Origin: Bacteroidales bacterium
Lineage (GTDB): Bacteria; Bacteroidota; Bacteroidia; Bacteroidales; UBA7960
Reading direction: 5' to 3'
Assembly: GCA_007118495.1 (NCBI GenBank)
Contig: SKRM01000011.1
Span: forward strand, 45,541-109,540
DNA length: 64,000 nucleotides
Translations under genes and position numbers: made by a program
The notes under the pieces: model-generated
Told to the model about the DNA's origin: nothing
Databases searched by the model: none
What the model saw: only the letters and a program-made list of their open reading frames with translations
Shown here: piece by piece, positions 1-8,826 of the stretch
Numbering within the stretch: the stretch's first letter is position 1
Layout: the number at the start of each line of letters is the position of its first letter

Positions 1-161
1 GACAGATAGGGTTCTGTCAATGTTGAAGTGGGTTTATTTAAAAGCTTTTCCCATTTTTCTCTGATGGTCAAAATACCAACCCGGATATCTGCGATGGGTC
101 TGATAAATGTAAATGGTAAAAGGTGTTCTCTTGCCTGTGCGCCAAATAAAATATAATTCAT
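1..161 (-). CDS. GlmU-like sugar nucleotidyltransferase family protein, N-terminus only (runs off the window)
   Basis: The minus strand opens with an ATG at 161 followed by 53 sense codons without a stop to the window edge. The peptide starts MNYILFGAQAREHLLPFT and continues with FIRPIADIRVGILTI and REKWEKLL. This matches, from memory, the N-terminus of the Bacteroidota GlmU-type putative sugar-phosphate nucleotidyltransferases, in which an LLPFTxxRPxAxxRxGILTI signature opens the nucleotidyltransferase fold. It would make or modify an NDP-sugar in the cytoplasm; the substrate is unknown. It lies downstream of rpmE2 on the same strand but beyond a terminator, so it is probably transcribed separately. 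Only the N-terminal part is visible, so the assignment rests on a short stretch. Confidence 0.7.
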   Translation of the reverse strand, partial: MNYILFGAQAREHLLPFTFIRPIADIRVGILTIREKWEKLLNKPTSTLTEPYL

Positions 162-213
162 GGGGATATGCTTGTAGTATTGTTAAATATCGTTTTCAAG
201 CATAAAAATAAAC

Positions 214-243
214 AAAAAAAGCCCTTTAAACAGGGCTTTTTTT
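214..243 (-). terminator. Intrinsic terminator after rpmE2
   Basis: GCCCT (221-225) and AGGGC (232-236) form a stem around a 6-nt loop. It is flanked by an A-run on one side and a T-run on the other, so the A/T tracts extend the stem and it works in either direction. It begins about 25 bp after the rpmE2 stop codon. Confidence 0.8.
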
Positions 244-268
244 GAATTATTTTTAAAACAGAGACTGA

Positions 269-532
269 CTATACGTCTTGCTTCAGATGCTTTTTGTATT
301 TAGTCCTGAATTTATCCACACGTCCGGCGGTGTCAACAAGCTGTTGTTTACCGGTGTAAAATGGATGGGATGTATGTGAAATTTCCAATTTGATCAGCGG
401 GTATTCGTTTCCATCCTCCCATTTGATTGTTTCCTTACTGCTCGCAGTAGACCGTGTAAGAAAACTGTAATCGTTTGACATATCCTTGAAAACGACAAAC
501 CGGTAGTTTTTGGGGTGGATATCTTTCTTCAT
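269..532 (-). CDS. rpmE2: 50S ribosomal protein L31, type B
   Basis: This 87-aa protein begins [17 protein letters not shown], the typical start of type-B (zinc-independent) L31. The family KxDIHPxYR motif, the SHPFYTGKQ motif near residues 54-62 and the C-terminal [10 protein letters not shown] are present. There is no CxxC zinc ribbon, which defines the type-B form. It is a component of the large ribosomal subunit near the intersubunit bridge. The length is normal for Bacteroidota. It has its own upstream promoter (621-650) and a downstream terminator (214-243), so it appears monocistronic. Confidence 0.95.
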   Translation of the reverse strand: MKKDIHPKNYRFVVFKDMSNDYSFLTRSTASSKETIKWEDGNEYPLIKLEISHTSHPFYTGKQQLVDTAGRVDKFRTKYKKHLKQDV

Positions 533-620
533 CAGAATCTTTGTTTTAAAGTTTATCTGGTATTACGCCTGATGTAAACAGGCAAATTCACTTCATTTGT
601 TGAATCCCAGTTTGGGATTG

Positions 621-650
621 CAAAGATAGCAATTTATTTTAAAAACAAAA
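621..650 (-). promoter_or_regulatory. Promoter of rpmE2
   Basis: Read on the minus strand, TATCTTTG (628-621) matches the Bacteroidota -7 consensus TAnnTTTG exactly. A TTTTG (650-646) lies 17 bp upstream as the -33 element. The predicted 5' leader is about 80 nt. Confidence 0.7.
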
Positions 651-669
651 TGCAATTCCAAATAAAGTT

Positions 670-1914
670 TCAATCAAGCACATTCACCACAAGACCGCTT
701 CTGAGCTTGGGCTCAAACCAGGTGGTTTTTGGAGGCATGATATTGCCTGTATCGGCAATGTCCATCAGTTGCTTCATGGTAACAGGGTAAAGCGCAAATG
801 CAACCTGCATCTCACCACTGTCAACCCTTCGCATCAGCTCCTCCAGCCCGCGTATCCCTCCAACAAAATCAATGCGTTTATCAGTACGCAGGTTTTTAAT
901 ACCAAGTATTGGCTCAAGAACTGACTTTGACAGAATGGTCACATCCAGCACGCCAATGGGGTCATTGTCATCATAGGTGTGTGGCTTTGCTTTCATGGCA
1001 TACCAGGTTCGATCAAGATACATGCTCATCTCATGTAATTCCTGGGGCTTAAATTCTCTTTCTCCCATGGGTTTGATCTCAAAGTCAGCCTCCAGCTTTT
1101 TCAAAAAACTTTCCTTGTCCAGACCGTTCAGGTCTTTGACCACGCGATTGTAGTCAATGATTGTCAGCTGGTCATCAGGAAAAAGCACAGCCATGAAATA
1201 ATTATAGGGCTCTTGCCCAGTATGGGCAGGATTGTTTTCTTTTTTCTCTTTGCCCACTAATGCTGCTGCAGCGGTGCGGTGGTGGCCGTCAGCCACATAA
1301 AAAGAGTTAACACCGTCAAATAGTTTCTCAAGCTTTGCTATGAGTTCATCGTTATCTATAACCCAAAAGTGGTGTCCAAATCCGTCATCGGCTTTGAAAT
1401 CATACACCGGACGATGCTGAACAACCCCAGCTACAATTTCATCAATGGCCTTCTGGCCCGGATAAGTAAAGAAAACTGGTTCTGCATTGGCATTGGTGAT
1501 GCGTACATGTTTCATCCGGTCTTCTTCTTTGTCTGGCCTGGTCAGCTCATGTTTTTTAATCACATCATTAAGATAGTCTTCAACTGCTGCGCAGCCCACG
1601 ATACCATATTGGGTTTTATCTCCCCATGTTTGGGCGTAAACATAGTAACATGGTTTCTCATCTCTGACAAAATAGCCCTTTTCAATAAAAAGTTTAAAGT
1701 TTGACAAAGCCTTGTCATAAACCTGCTGTGAGTAAAGATCTGTATTTTCGGGAAGTTCTATTTCGGGCTTGACCACCCTTAAAAAGCTGTAAGGGTTATC
1801 ACCGGCTTCTTGCCTTGCTTCTTTAGAGTTCAACACATCGTAGGGCCTTGATGCCAAGTCTTTCACAATTTCATGCGGGGGTCGGTACCCTCTGAAAGGT
1901 TTTAAAATCGCCAT
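670..1914 (-). CDS. DUF1015 family protein of the serine operon
   Basis: This 414-aa soluble protein begins MAILKPFRGYRPP and has the motifs of the DUF1015 family (COG4198): SRPYDVLNSKEA near the start, NPYSFLRVVKPE, FYVADGHHRTAAA in the middle and GIRGLEELMRRVDSGEM towards the end. The function is not established; the DGHHR motif suggests a conserved active or binding site. It lies 21 bp downstream of serA and in line with serC. Repeated linkage of DUF1015 to serA/serC in Bacteroidota suggests a role in or next to phosphoserine metabolism, but this is inference. Length is normal and no signal peptide is visible. Confidence 0.9.
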   Translation of the reverse strand: MAILKPFRGYRPPHEIVKDLASRPYDVLNSKEARQEAGDNPYSFLRVVKPEIELPENTDLYSQQVYDKALSNFKLFIEKGYFVRDEKPCYYVYAQTWGDKTQYGIVGCAAVEDYLNDVIKKHELTRPDKEEDRMKHVRITNANAEPVFFTYPGQKAIDEIVAGVVQHRPVYDFKADDGFGHHFWVIDNDELIAKLEKLFDGVNSFYVADGHHRTAAAALVGKEKKENNPAHTGQEPYNYFMAVLFPDDQLTIIDYNRVVKDLNGLDKESFLKKLEADFEIKPMGEREFKPQELHEMSMYLDRTWYAMKAKPHTYDDNDPIGVLDVTILSKSVLEPILGIKNLRTDKRIDFVGGIRGLEELMRRVDSGEMQVAFALYPVTMKQLMDIADTGNIMPPKTTWFEPKLRSGLVVNVLD

Positions 1915-1935
1915 AACTATATATTTATTCTTGCG

Positions 1936-2856
1936 TTAATTAACCTGAAATGTCTTGTCTCCCTTTTCAAGGAAGTTAACAATTTGAGTCGCCGCAGCGA
2001 TACCGGCATTTATGTTGGCCTCAGCTGTCTGCGCACCCATTTTCTTAGCCGTAAACACCACACGGCCCGGATACTTTTCTTCAAGTATTTCTCTGCAATC
2101 AGGGGCTATATCTGACAAATAGTTAAAATCCTGTCGCTCTTGCATCAACCTGACAAGCCCTTCTTCATCAATCACTTCTTTTCTTGCAGTATTAACCAGT
2201 GTCCCATTTTTAGGCATCAGAGAAAGCAAGTCAAAGTTGATTGACTTTTTTGTCTTCTCATTTGCCGGAATATGCAGTGAAATATAATCGCAGGTTTTGT
2301 ACAGCTCTTCAACCGTATCAAATGGTGTAATTCCGTCATTGACCATATCACCCTTATCAACGAATGGGTCAAAGGCAAACAATTCCATACCAAACCCCCT
2401 GGCTATGGCAGCTACAAATTTGCCAACGTTGCCATATGCATGGATACCCAGTTTTTTTCCGCGCAATTCAGTGCCTGAACTGCCATTAAATCCTTTACGC
2501 ACAAGGTAAAGCATCATACCAAAAGCCAGTTCGGCAACGGCATTTGAATTCTGACCAGGTGTATTCATTGCGACCACGTCATTGCGGGTGCATGCTTCAA
2601 GGTCGATATTGTCGTAACCGGCACCAGCCCTTACGATAATCTTCAGATTATCAGCTGCCTCAATAATATCAGCTGTAGCTTTGTCACTGCGGATGATCAT
2701 GGCGTCCACACCTTTTGATGCTTCTTTCCACTGCTCGGGGCTGGTATATTTCTCAAGCAAGACCAGTTCATAACCGGCTTTATCAAGAACATTTCTTATC
2801 CCATCAACAGCAATGGGGGCAAAGGGCTTTTCTGTTGCTACCAATACTTTTTTCAT
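1936..2856 (-). CDS. serA: D-3-phosphoglycerate dehydrogenase (short form)
   Basis: SerA oxidises 3-phosphoglycerate to 3-phosphohydroxypyruvate with NAD+, the first step of serine synthesis. The 306-aa product starts at MKKVLVATEKPFAP (ATG at 2856). An upstream in-frame extension of 30 residues has no homology character, so it was excluded. The substrate-binding IIRAGAGYDNID segment, the cofactor loop region LGIHAYGNVGKFVA and the catalytic Arg/Glu/His regions of the D-2-hydroxyacid dehydrogenase family are visible. The C-terminal ACT regulatory domain is absent, so serine feedback through ACT is not expected. It lies between serC and the DUF1015 gene on the same strand; a 13-bp hairpin occupies the serC-serA gap. 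Confidence 0.93.
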   Translation of the reverse strand: MKKVLVATEKPFAPIAVDGIRNVLDKAGYELVLLEKYTSPEQWKEASKGVDAMIIRSDKATADIIEAADNLKIIVRAGAGYDNIDLEACTRNDVVAMNTPGQNSNAVAELAFGMMLYLVRKGFNGSSGTELRGKKLGIHAYGNVGKFVAAIARGFGMELFAFDPFVDKGDMVNDGITPFDTVEELYKTCDYISLHIPANEKTKKSINFDLLSLMPKNGTLVNTARKEVIDEEGLVRLMQERQDFNYLSDIAPDCREILEEKYPGRVVFTAKKMGAQTAEANINAGIAAATQIVNFLEKGDKTFQVN

Positions 2857-2965
2857 GTTATATTTTTTTTTCAATTGAGACCCTGGGGCAGCCTCTTTGG
2901 CCGAAGTCTGTTTCAACGAATATTCGTGTCGACAACAGGGGTACAATTAAGTTGGTTTATAAAGA

Positions 2966-3000
2966 CCTTTTCCAACCGAAAGCTGTCCGGTTGGAAAAGG
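2966..3000 (-). promoter_or_regulatory. Perfect 13-bp stem-loop between serC and serA
   Basis: Positions 2966-2978 and 2988-3000 are exact reverse complements (arm CCTTTTCCAACCG) around a 9-nt loop. The stem begins 21 bp after the serC stop codon. There is no T-run after it on the minus strand, so it is not a standard terminator. It may be an RNA-processing or 3'-stabilising element that sets serC:serA levels, or an attenuator. Confidence 0.6.
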
Positions 3001-3021
3001 ATTAATGGTTACAAGAGAAGC

Positions 3022-4095
3022 CTATTTGGCATGCATTTTCTCAAACTCTTGCATGACATCGATCAAGGCCTGCACACTCTCTTTTGGCATGGCATTGTAT
3101 GTAGATGCACGGAAGCCGCCAACTGAGCGATGACCTTTGAGGCCAACCATTCCTCTGGAGGTAGCGAACTCAAGGAATTCTTTTTCAAGTTCCTGATACC
3201 CGGGCTGCATCACAAAACAAATATTCATAAGAGAGCGGCTGTCGTTGGCAGCAGTACCTGTAAACAAGACATTGCGTTCAATTTCACCGTAGAGTAAAGC
3301 TGCCTTTTCCTGGTTCATTTTTTGCATCGCGCCTACGCCACCCAATTTCTTTAACCAGCGCAGTGTTTCCATACAAGTATAAATTGGAAGACAGGGAGGG
3401 GTGTTAAACATTGACCCTTCTTTAATATGGGTCTGGTAATCAAGCATGGTGGGAATGTATCTGTCAACCTTGCCAAGAATGTCATCACGGATAATCACAA
3501 AGGTTACTCCGGCTGGCCCAAGGTTCTTTTGTGCTCCCCCATATATCATTGCATACTTTGAGACATCAATAGGACGGCTGAAAATATCTGAACTCATATC
3601 TGCAATCAATGGCACGGGGCTGTTATAGTCTTCGAATATTTCAGTACCGAAAATGGTGTTGTTTGTAGTAATATGAAAATAGTCAGCATCTTCAGGAATC
3701 TTGAATCCTTTGGGGATATAGTTAAAGTTTTTGTCTGCTGATGACGCCACTACCTCAACTTCACCAAAACCCTTTGCTTCTTTGATAGCTTTTTTTGCCC
3801 AAGTACCTGTTTCGAGGTAAGCTGCCCTGGCCTTTAGCAGATTGTAAGGTATCATTGAGAACTGCAGGCTGGCGCCTCCACCAAGGAAAAGCACGTGGTA
3901 ATTTTCGGGTATTTCGAGCAATTCACGAAACAGGGCTACTGTTTCATCCATTACTGCCTGAAAATCTTTACCCCTGTGAGAAAGCTCCATGACCGACAAA
4001 CCAATGCCGTTTAGATCAAGTACTGCCTTTGCAGTGTTTTCGATAACTTCCCTGGCCAGAATTGAAGGTCCGGCACTAAAATTATGTTTTTTCAT
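3022..4095 (-). CDS. serC: Phosphoserine aminotransferase
   Basis: SerC converts 3-phosphohydroxypyruvate and glutamate to phosphoserine and 2-oxoglutarate using PLP. The 357-aa protein begins [18 protein letters not shown], the family N-terminus (NFSAGPS). Further motifs are [62 protein letters not shown] (broken here only by citation length: the PLP lysine is in GGAQKN), and [14 protein letters not shown] at the C-terminus. Length is standard. It is the first gene of the minus-strand operon serC-serA-DUF1015. No phosphoserine phosphatase gene is seen in the window. Confidence 0.96.
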   Translation of the reverse strand: MKKHNFSAGPSILAREVIENTAKAVLDLNGIGLSVMELSHRGKDFQAVMDETVALFRELLEIPENYHVLFLGGGASLQFSMIPYNLLKARAAYLETGTWAKKAIKEAKGFGEVEVVASSADKNFNYIPKGFKIPEDADYFHITTNNTIFGTEIFEDYNSPVPLIADMSSDIFSRPIDVSKYAMIYGGAQKNLGPAGVTFVIIRDDILGKVDRYIPTMLDYQTHIKEGSMFNTPPCLPIYTCMETLRWLKKLGGVGAMQKMNQEKAALLYGEIERNVLFTGTAANDSRSLMNICFVMQPGYQELEKEFLEFATSRGMVGLKGHRSVGGFRASTYNAMPKESVQALIDVMQEFEKMHAK

Positions 4096-4164
4096 TTCTT
4101 TGGACTTTTAGGTGATTAAGTAATGTATATTATGACATCTATACCAGATATGGTTATTCGCAAG

Positions 4165-4172
4165 CAAAGATC
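4165..4172 (-). promoter_or_regulatory. Possible -7 element of the serC operon
   Basis: GATCTTTG on the minus strand matches TAnnTTTG except at its first base and lies about 70 bp before the serC ATG. No convincing -33 element was found, so this is tentative. Confidence 0.35.
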
Positions 4173-4197
4173 ATAAATTAAAACATAATTTCACAGT

Positions 4198-5076
4198 TTA
4201 TTCACCTCTTTCAGGCAAACGTGCATCCACGTCCCTCATAAGATTCCATTTCCCTTCTGAAAAATAAAGGCCATCAAATATGTTTGCCTCCGGAACATAA
4301 AATTGAAAGTTCCCCTTTAGTCTCTCCTGAAGCGGAGCCAGGCGGTCAAATACCACCATATCATGCCGGCCAGACTCTGTTATAAAAAAATCATCCTCAA
4401 CCAGCAGGCTCATGGAAACCGATGAGGAATACTCAAAGATAATTCGCCACATACCCTCATAACTTTGTCCAAAAACTTGTGCCCCAAAAAGGGCTTGACC
4501 ATCAAAAACCCCAAATGGCTCTATGATGCGCACCCGGGTAAGTGGATTGTCTCCCTTCCATCCCAACAGTAAATACCAGTCACTGTTGTTTGCTTCAAAG
4601 TGGACCATATCATAATACCAGGCACCCGGCCACTGTTCAGGGCCAAGCTCCCCGGCCTCCCGCCAATTGATTTCTGAGGTAGCATCGCGAAATTCTATCA
4701 GTGAAGCTTGATTTGGTTCTGATGTGGGCAACTGTAGCACACCAAAATAATGGAACCTTTGCCCTGAAAGGGGCACATACCACGTAAACATCCTAAAACG
4801 TCCCAATGGACATGTTTGAATTGATACTGTTTTAAGAGAGTCAAAGGGGTATGCGAATGAGCCTTCTGTTGAGAGAACATCGAACAGTGACTCTCTGAAT
4901 ATTTCATTTTGTTCAAGCCGGGCTGCATCTGAAGCCGGTACAATGATTTGCTGTGCCATCTCCATCAAAACCTGCTCTTCAGCAGTAAAAGCAGCAAATA
5001 ACTGCTCCTGATCAGGTTGATCAGAGGTGCATAAAGCTGTTGCCAGCAAGGATATAATTAACAGGAATTGCACCAT
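4198..5076 (-). CDS. Secreted protein of unknown function
   Basis: The 292-aa product starts MVQFLLIISLLATALCTS, a signal peptide. The Cys at residue 16 follows a leucine, so it is not a canonical lipobox, and either signal peptidase I or a loose lipoprotein signal is possible. The middle holds WYLLLGWKGDNPLTRVRII followed by a GVFDGQALFGAQVF segment, which I recall from uncharacterised Bacteroidota secreted proteins. I do not recognise an enzymatic domain. It ends about 100 bp upstream of serC on the same strand and is divergent from the acyl-CoA reductase gene, with only 64 bp between them. Confidence 0.75.
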   Translation of the reverse strand: MVQFLLIISLLATALCTSDQPDQEQLFAAFTAEEQVLMEMAQQIIVPASDAARLEQNEIFRESLFDVLSTEGSFAYPFDSLKTVSIQTCPLGRFRMFTWYVPLSGQRFHYFGVLQLPTSEPNQASLIEFRDATSEINWREAGELGPEQWPGAWYYDMVHFEANNSDWYLLLGWKGDNPLTRVRIIEPFGVFDGQALFGAQVFGQSYEGMWRIIFEYSSSVSMSLLVEDDFFITESGRHDMVVFDRLAPLQERLKGNFQFYVPEANIFDGLYFSEGKWNLMRDVDARLPERGE

Positions 5077-5127
5077 TTTGGGCTAAAAAAAACATTTTAC
5101 TACTACGGGGTTAAAGACAGGATTCAC

Positions 5128-5135
5128 TAACTTTA
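5128..5135 (+). promoter_or_regulatory. Possible -7 element just before the acyl-CoA reductase
   Basis: TAACTTTA differs from TAnnTTTG only at the last base and ends 5 bp before the GTG at 5141. If used, the transcript would be leaderless or translation would begin further downstream. No -33 element is obvious. Confidence 0.35.
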
Positions 5136-5140
5136 CAGCA

Positions 5141-6274
5141 GTGTTGGCCTGCACCAAAGATATTCCAAATTACAATGCCATACAAATCAGCAACGTGTCA
5201 AAACACCACTTTAAAAATCAATTAAACTTTCTCAACGAAATGGGCAGACAAATGGACGTTGCATCCATATGTCTAACCGAAGGCACTCCTGGTGATCATA
5301 AATATGACATCAGCAAAAGCCTTGTGCAATCGGCAATGAAAGCTTATAACGCAAACCCATGGTTTACACCTGGAGAAATTTCGCGTGCCTTCAACGCACT
5401 GGCCCATATGCTTGAACCCGATAAGTTGAGCAGTTGGCTGGGTACATATGCGATACCATTGCTTACACCTTCAAAAAGAAAGATAATCAGGGTAATCATG
5501 GCTGGTAATATTCCATTGGCCGGATTTCATGATATGGTATGCGTCGTGTTATCAGGTCATGTCCTGGAAATGAAGACTTCATCACAGGATGCATTTTTAC
5601 CCCGAACTGTTGCAGAGATTCTTGCTGAACTTCCGGGATCTTCTTCCATCAGACCCTACAACAGAAAGAATGAGCAGTTTGATGCAATCATCGCCACAGG
5701 GAGTAATAACAGTGCCAGGTATTTCAAGGCCATCGCAGATAACAAACCTTCTATTATCAGACGAAACAGAAACTCAATGGCCGTGCTTACGGGTGCTGAA
5801 TCGGATCATGACCTGCACATGCTGGCAGAAGATGTGTTTGCCTATTTTGGGCTGGGTTGCCGCAATGTCTCCCTTATCATGGTTCCCCTGGATTATGACC
5901 TCAGCATACTCGCAAGTGCCTGGGAGTCATACGCCCATGTTAAGCATCACCCAAAATATCGAAATAACCTTTTACACAACAAAGCGTTGTTTCAAATTAA
6001 AGGCGAACCTTTCGTTGATGCAGGGGTGTGTTTATTCAAAGAAAGTAATGAGCTGACTCCCCCTCTGGGTGTTGTACACTTTATGACATACAAGCATTTA
6101 AGCGATACGAAGCGGTTTTACAACTCCCACCACCATGATTTGCAGTGCGTAGTGGGCTCGTCTCTGGTCAGTGAATTCATACCACCTGCGATTCCATTTG
6201 GTACATCGCAAAAACCCGGTCTGTCTGATTATGCCGATGGGGTTGACACCATGGCATTTTTACTGAGTTTGTAA
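5141..6274 (+). CDS. LuxC-family acyl-CoA reductase
   Basis: The 377-aa protein has the LuxC fold (acyl-CoA reductase, aldehyde-dehydrogenase-like). RVIMAGNIPLAGFHD is the cofactor-binding segment, IIATGSNNSARYF a second NAD(P) segment, and FGLGCRNVSLI contains the presumed catalytic Cys. Such enzymes reduce acyl-CoA or acyl groups to aldehydes; the physiological substrate in Bacteroidota is unknown. In relatives, from memory, this gene often neighbours a 4Fe-4S ferredoxin and serC; here serC is near but no ferredoxin gene is seen. No early ATG exists: the first usable start is GTG at 5141, with GTG at 5186 as an alternative, so the N-terminus is uncertain. Confidence 0.88.
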   Translation: MLACTKDIPNYNAIQISNVSKHHFKNQLNFLNEMGRQMDVASICLTEGTPGDHKYDISKSLVQSAMKAYNANPWFTPGEISRAFNALAHMLEPDKLSSWLGTYAIPLLTPSKRKIIRVIMAGNIPLAGFHDMVCVVLSGHVLEMKTSSQDAFLPRTVAEILAELPGSSSIRPYNRKNEQFDAIIATGSNNSARYFKAIADNKPSIIRRNRNSMAVLTGAESDHDLHMLAEDVFAYFGLGCRNVSLIMVPLDYDLSILASAWESYAHVKHHPKYRNNLLHNKALFQIKGEPFVDAGVCLFKESNELTPPLGVVHFMTYKHLSDTKRFYNSHHHDLQCVVGSSLVSEFIPPAIPFGTSQKPGLSDYADGVDTMAFLLSL

Positions 6275-6279
6275 ATGGA

Positions 6280-8691
6280 TTATAGTTGGTCCCTGTCTCT
6301 GCTGAGAGACTTAAACAATAATTTACCATGGGCATCCATACCCTGCATGATGATATAAAAACTCTCCAGCTTTTCCGGAAGTGGAAAATATACGGTTGTT
6401 CCTCCATCCTGCTCCGGAACAAGAGCTGAATCCCAGAATACGGTAAACGGCACACCTGATTCTTCATAATGATAGGGATCCATAACTGCCTGGAAAAAGG
6501 TTCTGGGCAAGTTATAACCAAGCAGTTGGAACTCAAAATACACATCTCCCTGACCTGTCCTTGTGATGGCATTCAAGGCACCAGGCCCACCCCTCCGTCC
6601 AAATATGGCCGTACTGGGGCCACGATAGGCCTCAATTCGTTCAACATCGCGTGGATTCATATTGAGGAAGACATTGCTGTGCACAATTAATCCCTCAACA
6701 AGTGTGATTGGCTCACTTGACAAATTGATGCTTGAAGGGCCATGGAAGTAAAAAGTACCCCGGTCAATCCTTAATCCGGGAATGCGACCGGGCAATAAGC
6801 TGGCCAGATCAGGATAATCCATACTTACATCATCCATATAAAGTATGAAGTCAGGCTGGCCCCATGTACCACTGCGGTCAGGTTCTGATGTACGATCGGG
6901 AAAATCTGACAGCAATACCCTTGGTCTGCGTGATCTTTCCCAGTCATCACCACGGCTTAGCACATAGTGTGATTTCGTTTGCAGGCCAAAATAAGGTTCG
7001 TAATCAACCCTGTCATATTTGCGGCCTTTCATGTCAATACGGAAACGCCGGTTGCTCATATCTCCTCTGGTAGTCAACTCTGCGACAAAAGGGCCCTCAA
7101 CATCAAGTCCGGTAAATACGAATTCTCCGTTAAAGTTTGTCTGTGTGGCATAATTTGCATACACCCTGTCTTGAATAACCGACATATCCACTGTAATGTT
7201 ACCCGTTGGCTGAGATGAACTGACCGGAACAACCTTACCTCTTATGGTCAGGCCTTTGGGGCGAGGATGAACGATTTCAGGGAATTCATCCGCAAGGACA
7301 CTGCCCCACTCATGTCGACTCCATCCATGGGTCAGCATCAGCAAATCTAAATGATCAAGCCTTTCATCACCATTGCTGGCAAAATAATACCAGGGATTCT
7401 CAATAGATTGCCCAAGGTCATTCTCAAGGTAGAACCAGGTAATGATATTACTCCTATACTCATTCTTTGGGTTACCCTCAAGCATTGCAAGAGAATAGCT
7501 GCCTGGAGCATTTAGGTCAATATCATACCAGTCAAGCTCTAACGACATAACCTGCTGGTCTGTATCTATGCTAAGTTGCAAATCAGCATGGTCATATTCA
7601 ATCTGGTCTGCATTGACAAAAACGAGGCGTTCGGCCAGAGGTGTGGTGTTGCCATCAAAAAGGGTAATTTGCAGGATGCCTGCCGGAAGCTCATCTGTCG
7701 GTATTACGGTTGAATACAAACCATCATCTAACTGACCCTTACCTGTATAATGTACAACCCCCCTCTGCTGCGCCAACACAAAGACATCTTTTGGCAATCC
7801 ATAATCAGAAGGGTTAAAGTTTGACCTGACTGTGATTTCCACGCCCCGGGATGCTGTTTCAGCCTGCAAGACATATCCCTCAGGTTCAGATTCAGGAAGG
7901 GGAATACGCATGCTTTTTCCGCCTTCAAAACCTATCTCGGCCATATACATTTCACCCCATACCGGGGTGAATGAAAACACACCCATACCATCATGTGTAG
8001 TTGCAAGCCGGGCAACCTGATTGCCCCGACGGTCGGTAACAACCCCTTCAGCCACAATTCCGGCTCCCAGATTATCAGAGGCCTTGAAGGCTATCCTGTT
8101 TTCCAAACCGGCAATAAGATGCCCCCCCTCAGGGAAGAACGCAAATCGCCTCTCGTCTTTTTGTCTTGAAAGCTCTCTGTTAAAACGTCTGTTCTGACGG
8201 ATCTCACTGCGGCGTATATAGTTCTCTTCTTCAAGATTATGGACAAACAACTGTTTCTCAAATATGAGATCATCTCCAAAATTCAACATCCAGTGGTTAT
8301 GGGCACGGATAATGTAATTACCCGTTGGCAGTGAATCATGCAGAGAAAACTGCCCCCTTGCAAATCCGTCTTTAATTCTGAGAACTGTACCTGACACAAT
8401 CTCCTCTCTGTAGTTCAAAACTTCAACCATCAGGTTGGTGCTGCTTATGTCTGGTTTATGTGTGTCAGCGTTGATTACATAAGCCTTCATCCATATAGTT
8501 TCTCCCGCCAGGTATTCGTCTTTGTCTGTATGTAGAAATATTTTTTGCTGCCGATAATCAGTGTTCAATACTTCCAATGCTTCAGTTGCCTTAATAAGCG
8601 GGGGAGGAATGCTGGAATCGGCGGTCGTGACAAACAGGCCAGTCAGTAAAAGCAGTAAAGGAACGATATTAGGTTTACACATATTGATCAT
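6280..8691 (-). CDS. Secreted MG2/TonB-plug protein, copy 1
   Basis: The 803-aa protein has a signal peptide (residues about 1-25; M4 is an alternative start). An MG2 macroglobulin-like domain follows, marked by KIFLHTDKDEYLAGETIWMKAY near residues 50-71. Several beta-sandwich regions follow (FFPEGGHLIAGLENRIAFKA, GMGVFSFTP, a carboxypeptidase-regulatory-like segment). The C-terminus is a TonB-receptor plug-like domain (LLPGRIPGLRI, NPRDVERIEAYRGPSTAIFG, GALNAIT). There is no 22-strand barrel after the plug, so it cannot be a receptor on its own. It is probably periplasmic or attached to the outer membrane. It is the last of three tandem paralogues on the minus strand. Function unknown. Confidence 0.88.
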   Translation of the reverse strand: MINMCKPNIVPLLLLLTGLFVTTADSSIPPPLIKATEALEVLNTDYRQQKIFLHTDKDEYLAGETIWMKAYVINADTHKPDISSTNLMVEVLNYREEIVSGTVLRIKDGFARGQFSLHDSLPTGNYIIRAHNHWMLNFGDDLIFEKQLFVHNLEEENYIRRSEIRQNRRFNRELSRQKDERRFAFFPEGGHLIAGLENRIAFKASDNLGAGIVAEGVVTDRRGNQVARLATTHDGMGVFSFTPVWGEMYMAEIGFEGGKSMRIPLPESEPEGYVLQAETASRGVEITVRSNFNPSDYGLPKDVFVLAQQRGVVHYTGKGQLDDGLYSTVIPTDELPAGILQITLFDGNTTPLAERLVFVNADQIEYDHADLQLSIDTDQQVMSLELDWYDIDLNAPGSYSLAMLEGNPKNEYRSNIITWFYLENDLGQSIENPWYYFASNGDERLDHLDLLMLTHGWSRHEWGSVLADEFPEIVHPRPKGLTIRGKVVPVSSSQPTGNITVDMSVIQDRVYANYATQTNFNGEFVFTGLDVEGPFVAELTTRGDMSNRRFRIDMKGRKYDRVDYEPYFGLQTKSHYVLSRGDDWERSRRPRVLLSDFPDRTSEPDRSGTWGQPDFILYMDDVSMDYPDLASLLPGRIPGLRIDRGTFYFHGPSSINLSSEPITLVEGLIVHSNVFLNMNPRDVERIEAYRGPSTAIFGRRGGPGALNAITRTGQGDVYFEFQLLGYNLPRTFFQAVMDPYHYEESGVPFTVFWDSALVPEQDGGTTVYFPLPEKLESFYIIMQGMDAHGKLLFKSLSRDRDQL

Positions 8692-8778
8692 GGCTAAGAC
8701 CCCCCGGTTAAAAGTGAAACTAGAAAACTACCCGACAACCATAAATGTACAAAAAAACGAAACAAACTGCAAATCAAA

Positions 8779-8800
8779 GGCCGGCTTACAATCACCGGCC
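8779..8800 (-). terminator. Hairpin between plug-protein copies 2 and 1
   Basis: GGCCGG (8779-8784) and CCGGCC (8795-8800) form a GC-rich stem around a 10-nt loop. Read on the minus strand it lies 27 bp after the stop of copy 2 and is followed by TTTGATTT. It may be a weak terminator that partly uncouples copy 1. Confidence 0.5.
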
Positions 8801-8826
8801 CTTCAGATTCTGTTATTTGAAGATGC

